NCBI RefSeq assembly: GCF_032397745.1
Contig: NZ_CP135921.1
Location: forward strand, 5,506,501 to 5,570,500
From: Bradyrhizobium prioriisuperbiae
GTDB lineage: Bacteria > Pseudomonadota > Alphaproteobacteria > Rhizobiales > Xanthobacteraceae
Direction: 5' to 3'
DNA: 64,000 bases
Below the pieces are notes generated by a model. That model worked only from the letters and a program-made list of their open reading frames with translations. It did no database searches and was not told the origin of the DNA. Both the position numbers and the translations under genes were made by a program. Shown piece after piece: positions 46,675-56,577 of this stretch; within the stretch, counting starts at the first letter, position 1, and the number at the start of each line of letters is the position of its first letter.

Positions 46675-48408
46675 TCAAAACACTGCCTGGGTCGCTGTTC
46701 CTGCCACCACGTACCAGGTCACCACCAGGGCGCAGATCAGCGCGCCGGGCAGGCTCGATCCGGTCCGCCGCCAGGTGTGGGTCGCCAGCACGCCGACAGC
46801 CGCCAATAGCGGCACGAACTGGATCGCGACAATGGTGGAGAGCGGCACGAAGCCGGGATCGGGCAGCGGGTTGAACAGCTTTCCGGTAAGCCACAGCGTG
46901 CCGTATTGCAGCCCCACCAGGACGATGAAGCCTGCCGATAGCGCCAGCGCGTTGGTCAGGATCAGCCGGAGGCACCCGGCGCCTGGGCGGCTGAAATTGC
47001 GGTGCAGGACATGCAGCGCGATCACGAAAAACACCGTGAACGGCGGCAGGTAGATCAGGAACATCAGCCACTGTTTGGCGCTCATCAGCTTGAGCGCCAC
47101 GATCCAGAACCGGAAGTCGATTGTGAAGGCGAGATCGGCAAGCCAGAGCGCCAGATAGCCGATTGCAGCCGTTGCAATGGCGATCAGGATCGAGGGAACG
47201 ATGATGCCGCTGCGGCGGCTGGCGCGTTTGGGCGCGAACGGCATCAGCGCCAGCGTGATGAGGGCATTGATCAGGGCCCAGACCACGACCTGGTTGGTGA
47301 TGCCTTGCGGGTAATAGCCGGACGGCTTCACGAACGTGCCGGCGAGGGCAAACGCCGGATAATAAGTCAGGGCCGGGATCAGGGCTGAGAGCCAGAACGC
47401 AGTCCACCAGCGGCCGGCGGTGGTATCCACCGTCGCCGTCGGTTGGGGGCCGTCCACCGGCTGCGGCAAAGCGAGCCTTGAGAACGCGGGCATGCCGATG
47501 AACACGTCAAACGCGCCCATCAGCAACACGACGAAACCAATCAGGGCGATCAGCGTGCCGATTTCCTTGCGGAACCAGATCTGGTTGTCCGCCGGCAGCG
47601 GCGTGCCGCCCTGCAGGGTTTTCGCGAACCAGTCGAGACTGTAACCGATCGCTTCATGGGAAATATGCTCGGCCGGGTGGGTGATCGCCGGCGTGTAGAG
47701 CACCCGCGCGGTGCCCTGCGCGATGTCGCCATAGACCTTGCCCGGCTCCACGGCCCCGGTGGTGCCGAACATCGCCCAGAGTTTCGGGCTTTGGGTCACG
47801 TCCTTGGCGCGATCGACGCCCCACATCAACGTCGAGAATTCTTCGTATTGCGCGAACACCAGCGCGGTGTTGCGCGGCCAGCTCGGCGTGCCGTCAGCGG
47901 CGAAGGGGGCGCCGGTGGACGAGCTTTCCAGCACCATCGCCTTGTAGTCGCCGGGCATGGCGACTGCTGCGGCAAGGATGGTCCAGCCGCCCATGGAATG
48001 GCCTTCAAGACCGATATTGGCTTTGTCGACGAACGGAAGGCTGCGCAGGTAAGCGAGGCCGTCGGGGCCGCCGAACCCGTTGGCGAACGCCGGAGGATCG
48101 CTGTAGCCATGGCCGGTCTGGTCGAGCGCCACCACCACATAGCCGCGACGGGCAAACTCGATGGCGAAACCGTCCTGGGTCTCTCGCGAATTGATGTAGC
48201 CGTGCACGGCGAGAATGCCGGGAGCAGGCTTCTCAGCCGTGGCGCCGGGCGGAACATAGAGCAGGGCGCTCATGGTGTTGCCCTTGGCGCCCTTGAAGCG
48301 AACGTCCTGGATGCGGATGCCACCGGAAGTCTGGGTGAGGTGGGCGATCAGGCCACCTATGACAATCAGCAACACACCGGCAATTGCCCAGGACCATCGT
48401 GCGCGCAT
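46675..48408 (-). CDS. Alpha/beta hydrolase fused to a polytopic membrane domain
   Basis: A 577-residue protein if begun at 48408, where GGGAGG lies six bases upstream. An N-terminal membrane anchor (about 5-25) leads to an alpha/beta-hydrolase domain (about 45-260): AVHGYINSRE, nucleophile elbow EGHSMGGW, late His in THPAEHISH. From about residue 290 there are about eight membrane helices to the end. The hydrolase presumably acts at the periplasmic face on lipid- or peptide-like substrates. The role of the membrane half is unknown. Confidence 0.8.
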   Translation of the reverse strand: MRARWSWAIAGVLLIVIGGLIAHLTQTSGGIRIQDVRFKGAKGNTMSALLYVPPGATAEKPAPGILAVHGYINSRETQDGFAIEFARRGYVVVALDQTGHGYSDPPAFANGFGGPDGLAYLRSLPFVDKANIGLEGHSMGGWTILAAAVAMPGDYKAMVLESSSTGAPFAADGTPSWPRNTALVFAQYEEFSTLMWGVDRAKDVTQSPKLWAMFGTTGAVEPGKVYGDIAQGTARVLYTPAITHPAEHISHEAIGYSLDWFAKTLQGGTPLPADNQIWFRKEIGTLIALIGFVVLLMGAFDVFIGMPAFSRLALPQPVDGPQPTATVDTTAGRWWTAFWLSALIPALTYYPAFALAGTFVKPSGYYPQGITNQVVVWALINALITLALMPFAPKRASRRSGIIVPSILIAIATAAIGYLALWLADLAFTIDFRFWIVALKLMSAKQWLMFLIYLPPFTVFFVIALHVLHRNFSRPGAGCLRLILTNALALSAGFIVLVGLQYGTLWLTGKLFNPLPDPGFVPLSTIVAIQFVPLLAAVGVLATHTWRRTGSSLPGALICALVVTWYVVAGTATQAVF

Positions 48409-48642
48409 TCCCATCCTCCCGCGCGCCGGCGAGGCGCTTATTCGTTTTAATTGTGATTCCAACCGTATCCGAAACTCATTCGCGCGCAATGGGGCGTAGG
48501 CCGTGCCCCAGTTGAGATTGTGCAAGAGATTCAAGGCGCTCGCCTAACCCTATTATTTGCTTGAGAAATTCTCCAAAAAGCGCAATCGAGGCGGCCTCGG
48601 CCATTGAAACGGCCCACCGAGCCTCAGAATCAGGAAAACGCG

Positions 48643-49842
48643 ATGTCCGGAACGGACAGAACCAAAACTGCTGCGGACCTGCCCGGTCCCGTCGTCATTC
48701 TTGTCGAGCCGCAGCTTGGCGAGAACATCGGCATGGCCGCGCGCGCCATGGGCAATTTTGGGCTGACGCGGCTGCGCATCGTCAATCCGCGCGACGGCTG
48801 GCCGAACCTGCATGCCACGCGCGCGGCGGCGGGGGCCGACCACATCATCGACACTGTCGAGCTGTTCGACACCGTCCAGGCCGCGGTGGCCGACCTCAAT
48901 TTGCTGTTTGCGACCACGGCACGGCCGCACGACCAGGCCAAGCCCGTGGTCGGACCGGATATCGCAGCTAGCGAGATCGTTGCGCACATCGCGGGTGGCG
49001 GCGGTGCTGGCATCCTGTTCGGCCGGGAACGTTACGGCTTGCAGGCGGAAGAGGTCGGGCTTGCCGACCGTATCATCACCTTTCCGGTCAACCCGGCGTT
49101 TGCTTCACTCAACCTTGCCCAGGCAGTGCTGCTGGTCGGCTATGAGTGGTTCAAGCACGCGGCCGGCGGCGTGCTGCCGAACGCCATGCCGGAGCGCAGC
49201 CCGCGCGCCGGCAAGGAGCAGGTCGCGTCGTTCTTCGACAATCTGGTCACTGAGCTCGACAAGGTGGAATTTTTGCGCCCGCCGGAAAAGCGCGACACGA
49301 TGCTGGTGAACCTGCGCAACATTTTCACCCGGATGGAGCCGACCAAACAGGACATGCACACCCTGCACGGCGTGGTGATGGCGATCGCCGAGGGCCGCAA
49401 GGGCCCGGCCAAGGGCGGTGTGCTCGATGGCGCCCAGGCGACGCGCCTGCGCGCGCTGCTGGCGGAGCAGGGCGGCGCCGGCAAGCCGTCCGACGATGGC
49501 GGTTCGGTGCGGGGTCTGGCGCGATTGCTGCGGCGAAATCCCACCGATGCCGAGCGTTTGCTGTGGGACGCGCTGCGGTCCGATCGCCGCTTCGCCGGCA
49601 ACTTCAAGCGGCAGACACCCGTCGGCCGTCATATCCCGGATTTCGTCTCGTTCACCCAGCGCGTGGCCGTCGAACTGCTCAATGCGGATGAAACGCAGGC
49701 CATCGCAGCGGATCGCGCGGCGCGCAAGTCCTGGCTCGAACAGCGCAATTATCGGGTGATGGTGCTGGCCGCGACCGACGTCGAAAGCAACCTCGCGGCG
49801 GCTCTGGACCAGCTCGCCGCCGCAGCAACGCCCGAGGTGTGA
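48643..49842 (+). CDS. TrmJ-type tRNA 2'-O-methyltransferase fused to a DUF559 domain
   Basis: A 399-residue protein. Residues 15-255 are a SpoU/TrmJ methyltransferase with motifs GENIGMAARAMGNFG (26-40), LFGRERYGL (125-133) and FPVNPAFASLNLAQAV (147-162), expected to methylate position 32 of tRNAs. Residues about 290-393 match DUF559 (VSR-like nuclease fold): RRNPTDAERLLWDALR, FKRQTPVGRHIPDFV, RKSWLEQRNYRVM. The usual E-x-DG-x-x-H is degenerate here (VELLNADETQ), so nuclease activity may be lost. The Gly/Ser linker lies at 275-290. Start at 48643, with AGGAAA upstream. Confidence 0.85.
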   Translation: MSGTDRTKTAADLPGPVVILVEPQLGENIGMAARAMGNFGLTRLRIVNPRDGWPNLHATRAAAGADHIIDTVELFDTVQAAVADLNLLFATTARPHDQAKPVVGPDIAASEIVAHIAGGGGAGILFGRERYGLQAEEVGLADRIITFPVNPAFASLNLAQAVLLVGYEWFKHAAGGVLPNAMPERSPRAGKEQVASFFDNLVTELDKVEFLRPPEKRDTMLVNLRNIFTRMEPTKQDMHTLHGVVMAIAEGRKGPAKGGVLDGAQATRLRALLAEQGGAGKPSDDGGSVRGLARLLRRNPTDAERLLWDALRSDRRFAGNFKRQTPVGRHIPDFVSFTQRVAVELLNADETQAIAADRAARKSWLEQRNYRVMVLAATDVESNLAAALDQLAAAATPEV

Positions 49843-49874
49843 GCGAAGCGGAGGCGTGTGTTGGGCGCCGCCGG

Positions 49875-50513
49875 TCAGCCGTCGTGGGTGTATTGTTGGC
49901 CTAGCAGCCAGCCGGTCACAATGCCGGCGGGACCACCCCCGGTGGCATAGATGGGATGCAGGCCCACGCCCGCGCGAAGCATCCGCCATTCGGCATTGCC
50001 GACCCAGGGAATTCCGGGATCGCCCCGCTGGTATTGGCTGAGCAGCGTGCGGGCCGTCAGTTCGGCATTGGCGAAGATCTGGCCGTTGGCCCACCTTGGA
50101 CGAGGCAGGCCGGTCATTCGGCAATAGAGTGCAGTGCAGACATAGGCCGAGGCTTCTTCCGCGTTGCCATCGAGGCCGGTGCGGAGCAGATCATACGCCG
50201 CATGCAGGCTCTCATGCACGATGTTCGCCTCGTCCAGTCGACCCAACGCGGAGGCAACTTCAATTGTGTTGGCGCGAACCACGGTGCCGTTCGCACGGGT
50301 TCGGGCGACGTCGTTGTATTGCGCGGCCACGCCGGCCGCGAGATCGGTCGGGCGCCGGACGATGACGCGGCCGGACTGGATGGCGCGTGCGACGTGGTGG
50401 AAGGTTTGCGGTGCGATCGTGACGTGGCTGCCGGCGATGGGAAATCGGAACCGAATGCGCGCGACCGTCGGGCCGTTGAGCACCTGCAGCACTTTACTAT
50501 CGAGTGAGGACAT
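49875..50513 (-). CDS. Small putative zinc metallopeptidase-like protein (HESLH)
   Basis: A 212-residue protein without a signal peptide. It contains HESLH at 100-104 and EEASAYV at 119-125, the HExxH ... E spacing seen in gluzincin-type zinc peptidases. The C-terminus is Gly-rich. I do not recognise the family. The gene lies alone between two convergent or divergent neighbours. Confidence 0.55.
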   Translation of the reverse strand: MSSLDSKVLQVLNGPTVARIRFRFPIAGSHVTIAPQTFHHVARAIQSGRVIVRRPTDLAAGVAAQYNDVARTRANGTVVRANTIEVASALGRLDEANIVHESLHAAYDLLRTGLDGNAEEASAYVCTALYCRMTGLPRPRWANGQIFANAELTARTLLSQYQRGDPGIPWVGNAEWRMLRAGVGLHPIYATGGGPAGIVTGWLLGQQYTHDG

Positions 50514-50734
50514 CGATCATCCCTCGCCGGCTGTTGATATCAACAGTCCTGAGAAGGTTGTCGGAGGTTCGGACCAGCAGGTTCGACTGCGATGGAGATT
50601 TATTGTCGGCTGCGAACGGTCGCGTTCCTATCCAAGTCTTAACATGATGTTTCGGAAGGCTAACACCGTGGTATTTGACACTGCGGACCTCCTGCGATCT
50701 GCTCCAGGCAAGCAAAAACCAACAATGGGATGGA

Positions 50735-52285
50735 ATGGTGGGCAGAATTTTTCTTGTTGCGGCGCTTCTGTGCGCGTCGATGACAACCGCCTTCTCCGGA
50801 TCGGATCCGCAACTGACCAAGCCGGTGGCCACGACCGGCGGCAAGGTTGTCGGCGTCGCGGAAACCGATTTGAACGTCTTCAGGGGTATTCCGTTTGCCG
50901 CGCCTCCGGTGCGCAATCTTCGATGGCGGGATCCGCAGCCGGCCGTGCCCTGGAGCGGCACCAGGATCGCCGATCGGTTTTCGCCGATGTGCCTGCAGTC
51001 GCTGCGACCGAAGAACTCGGTCTTCTATCTCGGTGAGGAAGCGAGCAGTGAGGACTGCCTCTATCTGAACATCTGGGCGCCGCGCGCGGGCGAGCCGAAG
51101 AAACCGGTCATGGTCTTCATCTATGGCGGCGGCTGGACCATCGGCTCGGCGTCGTTGCCGCTTTATTCCGGTGACGGACTGGCGCGCAAGGGCGTGGTCG
51201 TCGTGTCGTTCAATTACCGTGTCGGCACCCTGGGCTTTCTCAGCCATCCGGAGCTTGCGAAGGAATCGCCCGATGGCACGTCCGGCAACTATGGCCTGAA
51301 GGACATGGTCGCGGCGCTGCAATGGGTGAAGGCCAACGTCGCCCGGTTCGGCGGCGATCCGCAGAATGTAACGCTGTACGGCCAGTCCGCCGGCGCCGCG
51401 GCGATCTCGTTGCTGATGGCGTCGCCGAAGGCCAAGGGCCTGTTCCAGAAGGCCATCGGGGAAAGCGGCGCCTTCGGCACCGGCGAGCGCATGCTGGACC
51501 GCGCGGCGGCCGAGACCGCCGGTGTCGCGCTGGCTGAAAAACTCAAGGCTCCCTCGATCACCGACATGCGAAACCTTGGCGGTGATGTGATTGTCACGAC
51601 CGGCAACACGTCGCGGCCGATCATCGATGGCGTATTCCTGCCGCGTCAGCCCAGCGAGATCTTCAAGTCCGGTGCCCAGATGGCGATTCCGATCCTGGTT
51701 GGCGCCAATGCGAACGAGGCGACCGTCTATCCGGTGGTGCGCAGGGCGGAGGATTTCCGCAACGATGCGGTGAAGACTTATGGCGAGAGGGCAGGCGAAC
51801 TGCTCGCGCTGTATCCGGCCACAGACGACACCGAGGCGGCGACCTCGAGCTATCAGTTGTTCCGTGACCGCGTGTTCGCGGGGCCGGTGCGGGCGTGGGC
51901 GAAGGCGCAATCCGGCGCAGCGCCGGTATTCATGTATCACTTCGCGCGGCCGCAGCCGTTCGTGAAGGGGATCGGCTTCCAGCAGCAGGCGGATGCGGTC
52001 AGCTTCGGCGCCTATCACGGCGCGGAAATGGCCTACGCCTTCGGCAATCTCGATGTGTTGAACGCGCTCGGCAAAACTCGCGACTGGTCGGATGACGATC
52101 GCAAGCTGTCCCGGCAGCTGTCGTTATACTGGGTGAATTTCGCGGCCACCGGGAATCCCAATGCCAACGGGCTGCCCGTGTGGCCGCGCTACCGCGCCGC
52201 CGACGAAAAGGTGCTGTTCGTCGGCGACGCGCTGTCTGTCCGGGACATTCCGAACAAGCCGCAGCTAGACTTTCTCGAGCGCTGA
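50735..52285 (+). CDS. Exported type B carboxylesterase
   Basis: A 516-residue esterase with a signal peptide (about 1-23). The family features are present: FRGIPFAAPPVRNLRW, SEDCLYLNIWAP, the oxyanion FIYGGGWTIGS, nucleophile elbow LYGQSAGAAA (Ser about 218), an acid region NANEATVYP and His in FGAYHGAEMAY. It hydrolyses esters in the periplasm. The ribosome binding site is weak. The 3' end overlaps the convergent VOC gene by 21 bases. Confidence 0.92.
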   Translation: MVGRIFLVAALLCASMTTAFSGSDPQLTKPVATTGGKVVGVAETDLNVFRGIPFAAPPVRNLRWRDPQPAVPWSGTRIADRFSPMCLQSLRPKNSVFYLGEEASSEDCLYLNIWAPRAGEPKKPVMVFIYGGGWTIGSASLPLYSGDGLARKGVVVVSFNYRVGTLGFLSHPELAKESPDGTSGNYGLKDMVAALQWVKANVARFGGDPQNVTLYGQSAGAAAISLLMASPKAKGLFQKAIGESGAFGTGERMLDRAAAETAGVALAEKLKAPSITDMRNLGGDVIVTTGNTSRPIIDGVFLPRQPSEIFKSGAQMAIPILVGANANEATVYPVVRRAEDFRNDAVKTYGERAGELLALYPATDDTEAATSSYQLFRDRVFAGPVRAWAKAQSGAAPVFMYHFARPQPFVKGIGFQQQADAVSFGAYHGAEMAYAFGNLDVLNALGKTRDWSDDDRKLSRQLSLYWVNFAATGNPNANGLPVWPRYRAADEKVLFVGDALSVRDIPNKPQLDFLER

Positions 52286-52675
52286 AGCTTCGCGTGGCGC
52301 TGCTGTCGCCGTATGGGGCGCGTACACCCTGATGCGGTTGCCGTCCGGATCGAGCGCCACGAAGGTGTGGCCGAAATCCATCTCGGTCGGCGGCTGGACG
52401 ATCCCCAGTCGCTGTTCTGTCCATTTGCGGTGGGTGGCGCGGACTGCGTCCGCGTCCGCCACGACGAACGCGATCTCGCTGCCGCCCGGCGAAGCGACGG
52501 GGCGCGGTTGCACATCTTTCCGCAGCCACAGCCCGAGCATGACGTCGTCATGGAGGTTCAGCATGGCGAAGGTGGCGGATGCCTCCACCGGCGGCCGGCC
52601 CAGGAGCTTGCTGTAGAATTCGGCGCTGGCCAGTGGATCGGTCACATAGAGCATCACGAAGTTGAACTTGGGCAT
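52265..52675 (-). CDS. VOC-family (glyoxalase/bleomycin-resistance-like) protein
   Basis: A 136-residue protein of two beta-alpha-beta-beta-beta units: FVMLYVTDPLASAEFYSKLLG at the start and HTFVALDPDGNRIRVYAP at the end. The family binds metals and either isomerises or oxidises small molecules or sequesters drugs; which one is unknown. The start was set at Met 52675. Confidence 0.88.
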   Translation of the reverse strand: MPKFNFVMLYVTDPLASAEFYSKLLGRPPVEASATFAMLNLHDDVMLGLWLRKDVQPRPVASPGGSEIAFVVADADAVRATHRKWTEQRLGIVQPPTEMDFGHTFVALDPDGNRIRVYAPHTATAAPREASALEKV

Positions 52676-52804
52676 AGCGGGCTTCCTGGGTTGATGGAAA
52701 CCCCATAGCCGGTGATCGCGACAGTTTCTGTCAGCAGCGTCGTCGGGCTGGTGGCGGCGAGACGCCATGGATGGCAATCTCGGGAGACGATCCAAGGATT
52801 CGCC

Positions 52805-53947
52805 ATGCCCAAAGCCATCAGCCGCCGCACCGCCACGCTTCGTGCGCGCGAGTTTCTCAAGCGTCATCTGCTGATCGACGGCCACAACGACCTGCCGTGG
52901 GTGATCCGTAACGACAAGATCGCGCGTGGCGATGTTGCCAAATTCCGCCTCGACAAGGCGCACAACGATGCGGACACCGACATTCCGAAGCTGCGCAAGG
53001 GTGGCGTCGGCGCGCAGGTGCTGGCCGCGTATCTGCCGACCGCGATCCCGCATCCGGCGACCGTGACGCTGGAGCAGATCGATGTCATTCGCCGGATCGA
53101 AGAGCTGCATGCCGATGTGTTTCATCCGGTGCGTCGCGTCGCGGATCTGGCGGTCGCGCGCCGCCGCGGCAAGATCGGCTCCATCATGTCGGTCGAAGGC
53201 GGTGTGGGTCTTGAGGGCAGTCTGGCGCCGCTGCGCATGTGGCATGCCCTGGGCATGCGCATCATGACGCTCTGCCACAACGAGACACTGGACTGGATCG
53301 ACAGCGCCACCGACGCGCCCCGCCATGACGGACTGACGGATTTCGGACGTTCAGTGATCGCCGAGCTCAATCGGCTCGGGGTGCTGATCGATTGCAGCCA
53401 CGCCTCACCGAAATCGGCGCATGACGTGCTTGACGTGTCGACGGCACCGATGGCGTTGACGCATTCGAATGCATTTGCGCTGTGCGATCACCCACGCAAT
53501 GCGCCCGACGATCTGCTGAAGCGCTTGCCCGCCAATGGCGGTATCGTGATGGCAACGTTCGTGCCGATCTTCATGCGGCAGCAGACCCTGCAGGCGGTGC
53601 GGCCGTATCAGGACCAGTTCGGTAAGTCGCGCCACGATCTCTCGCAGGGCGAGGGCATCGCGGCTGACACGCTCTCGCGGAGTGGCTGGGAGCGGGATGG
53701 GGCCTCCGTGCTGGCCGACCACATCGAATACATGACCAACATCGTCGGCATCGACCACATCGGCATCGGTTCGGATTTCTACGGCGGCCCGACGCCGCCC
53801 GGGCTGGAAGATGCCAGCACGTTTCCGTTTCTGTTTGCGGAACTGACCCTGCGCGGCTGGGGCGAGGATGCCCTCGCCAAGCTGGCCGGGCGGAACACGG
53901 TTCGCGTCCTCAGGGACGTTGAAAAAGCGGCCCGCACGCGGAGTTGA
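52805..53947 (+). CDS. Membrane dipeptidase-like M19 peptidase
   Basis: A 380-residue M19 metallopeptidase. Zinc ligands are seen in LIDGHNDLPW (His27, Asp29), MSVEGGVG (Glu), IDCSHAS and LTHSN (His residues), and the closing GIGSDFYGG (Asp). It cleaves dipeptides or related compounds. No signal peptide follows the chosen start (AAGGA upstream at 52794), so it is likely cytosolic, unlike renal dipeptidase. Confidence 0.93.
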   Translation: MPKAISRRTATLRAREFLKRHLLIDGHNDLPWVIRNDKIARGDVAKFRLDKAHNDADTDIPKLRKGGVGAQVLAAYLPTAIPHPATVTLEQIDVIRRIEELHADVFHPVRRVADLAVARRRGKIGSIMSVEGGVGLEGSLAPLRMWHALGMRIMTLCHNETLDWIDSATDAPRHDGLTDFGRSVIAELNRLGVLIDCSHASPKSAHDVLDVSTAPMALTHSNAFALCDHPRNAPDDLLKRLPANGGIVMATFVPIFMRQQTLQAVRPYQDQFGKSRHDLSQGEGIAADTLSRSGWERDGASVLADHIEYMTNIVGIDHIGIGSDFYGGPTPPGLEDASTFPFLFAELTLRGWGEDALAKLAGRNTVRVLRDVEKAARTRS

Positions 53948-54002
53948 TCGCGGGCGGGCTGCGGGGAGCCAATCAAAGGGGCCGGGAGTTGGCCGGACGG
54001 GG

Positions 54003-54317
54003 TCAGCCGGCCTTGATCTGCTCCACGGCGACGGCGAGCAACTCCAGCATCTTCTCGCGAATCGCCTGGTCGGTGACGCCTTTGCCGGCCAGATCCTTGG
54101 CAACCTTGCGCACCACGTCCTCGTCGCCGGCTTCCTCGAAGTCGGCTGCGACCACTTCCTTGGCGTAGGCTGTGGCCTCATCGCCGGTTTTGCCGAGCTT
54201 TTCGGCGGCCCAGAGGCCCAGAAGCCGGTTTCGGCGGGATTCCGCCTTGAACTTCAGGTCCGCGTCATGAGCGAACTTCTTCTCAAAGGCGTCCTTGCGG
54301 TCGTCGAAAGTCGTCAT
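54003..54317 (-). CDS. ATP synthase zeta subunit (DUF1476)
   Basis: A 104-residue helical protein: MTTFDDRKDAFEKKFAHDAD, RRNRLLGLWAAEKLG and the closing REKMLELLAVAVEQIKAG. This is the alphaproteobacterial DUF1476 family, whose Paracoccus member (zeta) binds F1 and blocks ATP hydrolysis by the synthase. The match to the family is strong along its length. It stands alone, away from the atp operon. Confidence 0.92.
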   Translation of the reverse strand: MTTFDDRKDAFEKKFAHDADLKFKAESRRNRLLGLWAAEKLGKTGDEATAYAKEVVAADFEEAGDEDVVRKVAKDLAGKGVTDQAIREKMLELLAVAVEQIKAG

Positions 54318-54614
54318 GATATCGATCCTGTTGGCTGGTATGAGAAGAGAGTCGGTTTCTGGCCGATTTTGCCAGTTTCCTTAACCAGATGCACGTGGCC
54401 GAGACAGCAGGCAATCGGTCGCAGGAAGGGCGGTAAAACTGCCTCAAAATGGTCTCCGTCGATTGTATCGGGGGGGCCAATCAGCTAGGTTGCCAACAGG
54501 TCCAGTTCTCGTTCTGTTTCCCGAGTTCCGGTTCTCGCGGCAGCTCCGCCGTGGGTCATGTTTCAAACGGAGCCTATCCCATCCATGGACTTCAACAACA
54601 CACGGTACATCCCA

Positions 54615-55382
54615 ATGAGCCGTCGGCGTCGCATCTACGAAGGCAAGGCCAAGGTCCTCTATGAAGGACCGGAACCCGGCACCCTGATTCAGCACTTCAA
54701 GGACGACGCCACCGCATTCAATGCCAAGAAACACCAGGTGATCGAGGGCAAGGGCGTCCTCAACAACCGGATTTCGGAGTTTCTTTTCCAGCATCTGAAT
54801 GACATCGGGGTGCCGACCCACTTCATCCGCCGTCTCAACATGCGCGAGCAGCTCATTCGCGAGGTCGAGATCGTGCCGCTCGAGGTGGTGGTGCGCAATG
54901 TCGCCGCCGGCTCGCTGTCGCAGCGCCTCGGCATCGAGGAGGGCACCCAGCTGCCCCGCTCGATCATCGAATTCTACTACAAGAACGACCAGCTCAACGA
55001 CCCGATGGTCTCGGAAGAGCACATCACCGCGTTCGGCTGGGCCACGCCCCAGGAGATCGACGACATCATGGCGCTGGCCATCCGGGTCAATGATTTCCTG
55101 ACCGGACTGTTTCTCGGCATCGGCATCCGCCTGGTCGATTTCAAGATGGAGTGCGGCCGTCTCTTCGAAAACGAGATGATGCGCATCATCGTCGCCGACG
55201 AGATCTCCCCGGACTCCTGCCGTCTGTGGGACATCAAGTCGAACGAAAAGCTCGACAAGGACCGTTTCCGCCGCGATCTCGGTGGCGTACTCGAAGCCTA
55301 CACCGAAGTCGCCAAGCGGCTCGGCATCCTGGGCGAGAATGAGCGTCCGGCCGGCGCCGGCCCGGTGCTGGTGAAGGGCTGA
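54615..55382 (+). CDS. purC: SAICAR synthetase
   Basis: A 255-residue phosphoribosylaminoimidazole-succinocarboxamide synthase: [44 protein letters not shown] and [12 protein letters not shown]. It carries out the ninth-step ligation of aspartate in purine synthesis. Met 54615 is the usual start; Met 54585 (MDFNN) in the same frame is possible. It heads the purC-purS-ORF-purQ operon, with purS six bases behind. Confidence 0.97.
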   Translation: MSRRRRIYEGKAKVLYEGPEPGTLIQHFKDDATAFNAKKHQVIEGKGVLNNRISEFLFQHLNDIGVPTHFIRRLNMREQLIREVEIVPLEVVVRNVAAGSLSQRLGIEEGTQLPRSIIEFYYKNDQLNDPMVSEEHITAFGWATPQEIDDIMALAIRVNDFLTGLFLGIGIRLVDFKMECGRLFENEMMRIIVADEISPDSCRLWDIKSNEKLDKDRFRRDLGGVLEAYTEVAKRLGILGENERPAGAGPVLVKG

Positions 55383-55387
55383 GCGCG

Positions 55388-55630
55388 ATGAAGGCACGTG
55401 TCACAGTCACGCTGAAGAACGGCATTCTGGACCCGCAGGGCAAGGCTATCGAGGGAGCACTGAAATCGCTCGGCATCGATGGCGTCGCCAGCGTCCGCCA
55501 GGGCAAGGTGTTCGACATCGAGCTCGCCGGCGGCGACAAGGCGAAGGCGGAGGCGGCGTTGAAGGACGCCGCCGACAAGCTCTTGGCCAATACGGTGATC
55601 GAGAATTACCGGGTCGAGGTGGTGGGTTGA
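55388..55630 (+). CDS. purS: FGAM synthase subunit PurS
   Basis: An 80-residue protein: MKARVTVTLKNGILDPQGKAI, then SLGIDGVASVRQGK. It is the small third subunit that joins PurL and the glutaminase PurQ in the three-part FGAM synthase. It starts five bases after the purC stop. The next gene begins 15 bases downstream. Confidence 0.97.
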   Translation: MKARVTVTLKNGILDPQGKAIEGALKSLGIDGVASVRQGKVFDIELAGGDKAKAEAALKDAADKLLANTVIENYRVEVVG

Positions 55631-55645
55631 GGAGGGGGCCCGATC

Positions 55646-55879
55646 ATGGCCGTCGTCACCAACGAATTGATGTGCGAGATGCTCAAGCAAATCCAGGAGC
55701 GTCTCAATCGCGTCGATCACAAGACCGATGAAATCAAGAATGAGCTGCAGGCTATGCGCGGCCATCTCGTGGCCGTACAACAGGACGTCGGCAATGTTTA
55801 TCAAACATTGGTCCGTCACGAAGCGCGTCTGGAGCGGATAGAGAACCGTCTCGAACTGGGCGATACGCACACACCATGA
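55646..55879 (+). CDS. Small coiled-coil protein embedded in the pur operon
   Basis: A 77-residue protein with a long heptad-rich helix: [20 protein letters not shown] and [15 protein letters not shown]. It has GAGGAGG upstream and overlaps the purQ start by four bases (ATGA). It resembles small coiled-coil proteins of rhizobia. Its place between purS and purQ may reflect chance insertion or a role with the FGAM synthase; the sequence alone does not decide. Confidence 0.75.
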   Translation: MAVVTNELMCEMLKQIQERLNRVDHKTDEIKNELQAMRGHLVAVQQDVGNVYQTLVRHEARLERIENRLELGDTHTP

Positions 55880-56577
55880 AATCTGCAGTTCTCGTCTTCC
55901 CCGGCATCAATCGCGAACGCGACATGGCGCGGGCGCTCAAGCTGATCTCGGGCCATGAGCCCGCGATGGTCTGGCACGCCGAGACGGCGCTGCCCACCGG
56001 CACTGACCTCGTGGTCGTGCCGGGCGGCTTCTCCTACGGCGATTACCTGCGTTGCGGCGCCATCGCTGCGCGCGCACCGATCATGGACGCAGTGCGGGCC
56101 TATGCCGCGAAGGGCGGCCTCGTGCTCGGCGTCTGCAACGGTTTCCAGATCCTCTGCGAGTCCGGCCTCTTGCCGGGTGTTCTCATGCGCAATGCGCGGC
56201 TGAAGTTCATCTGCAAGGATGTGCATCTGCGCGTCGAGCGTTCTGACACGCCGTTCACCCGCGGCTACAATGCGGGGCAGGTGATCCGCGTGCCGGTGGC
56301 ACACGGCGAGGGCAACTACGCCGCCGATGAAGAGACGCTGAAGCGGCTCGAGGGCGAGGGGCGGGTGCTCTATCGTTATTGCTCGGCGACCGGCGACGTC
56401 GGCGACCTGCACAACATCAATGGCGCGGCGGCCTCGATCGCCGGCATTGTCAGCGAGCAGGGCAACGTGCTCGGCATGATGCCGCATCCGGAAAACCACG
56501 TCGAAGACATCATGGGCAACACCGACGGCCGCGGCTTGTTCGCAGGGCTGACAGCGCATCTGGAGCGCGCTGCATGA
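55876..56577 (+). CDS. purQ: FGAM synthase glutaminase subunit PurQ
   Basis: A 233-residue class I glutamine amidotransferase. It has the nucleophile Cys in [11 protein letters not shown] (about residue 91), the His-Glu pair in [11 protein letters not shown], and [11 protein letters not shown]. It supplies ammonia to PurL. The start overlaps the coiled-coil ORF and the stop overlaps the TctC gene (ATGA), so translation runs on through both. Confidence 0.98.
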   Translation: MKSAVLVFPGINRERDMARALKLISGHEPAMVWHAETALPTGTDLVVVPGGFSYGDYLRCGAIAARAPIMDAVRAYAAKGGLVLGVCNGFQILCESGLLPGVLMRNARLKFICKDVHLRVERSDTPFTRGYNAGQVIRVPVAHGEGNYAADEETLKRLEGEGRVLYRYCSATGDVGDLHNINGAAASIAGIVSEQGNVLGMMPHPENHVEDIMGNTDGRGLFAGLTAHLERAA

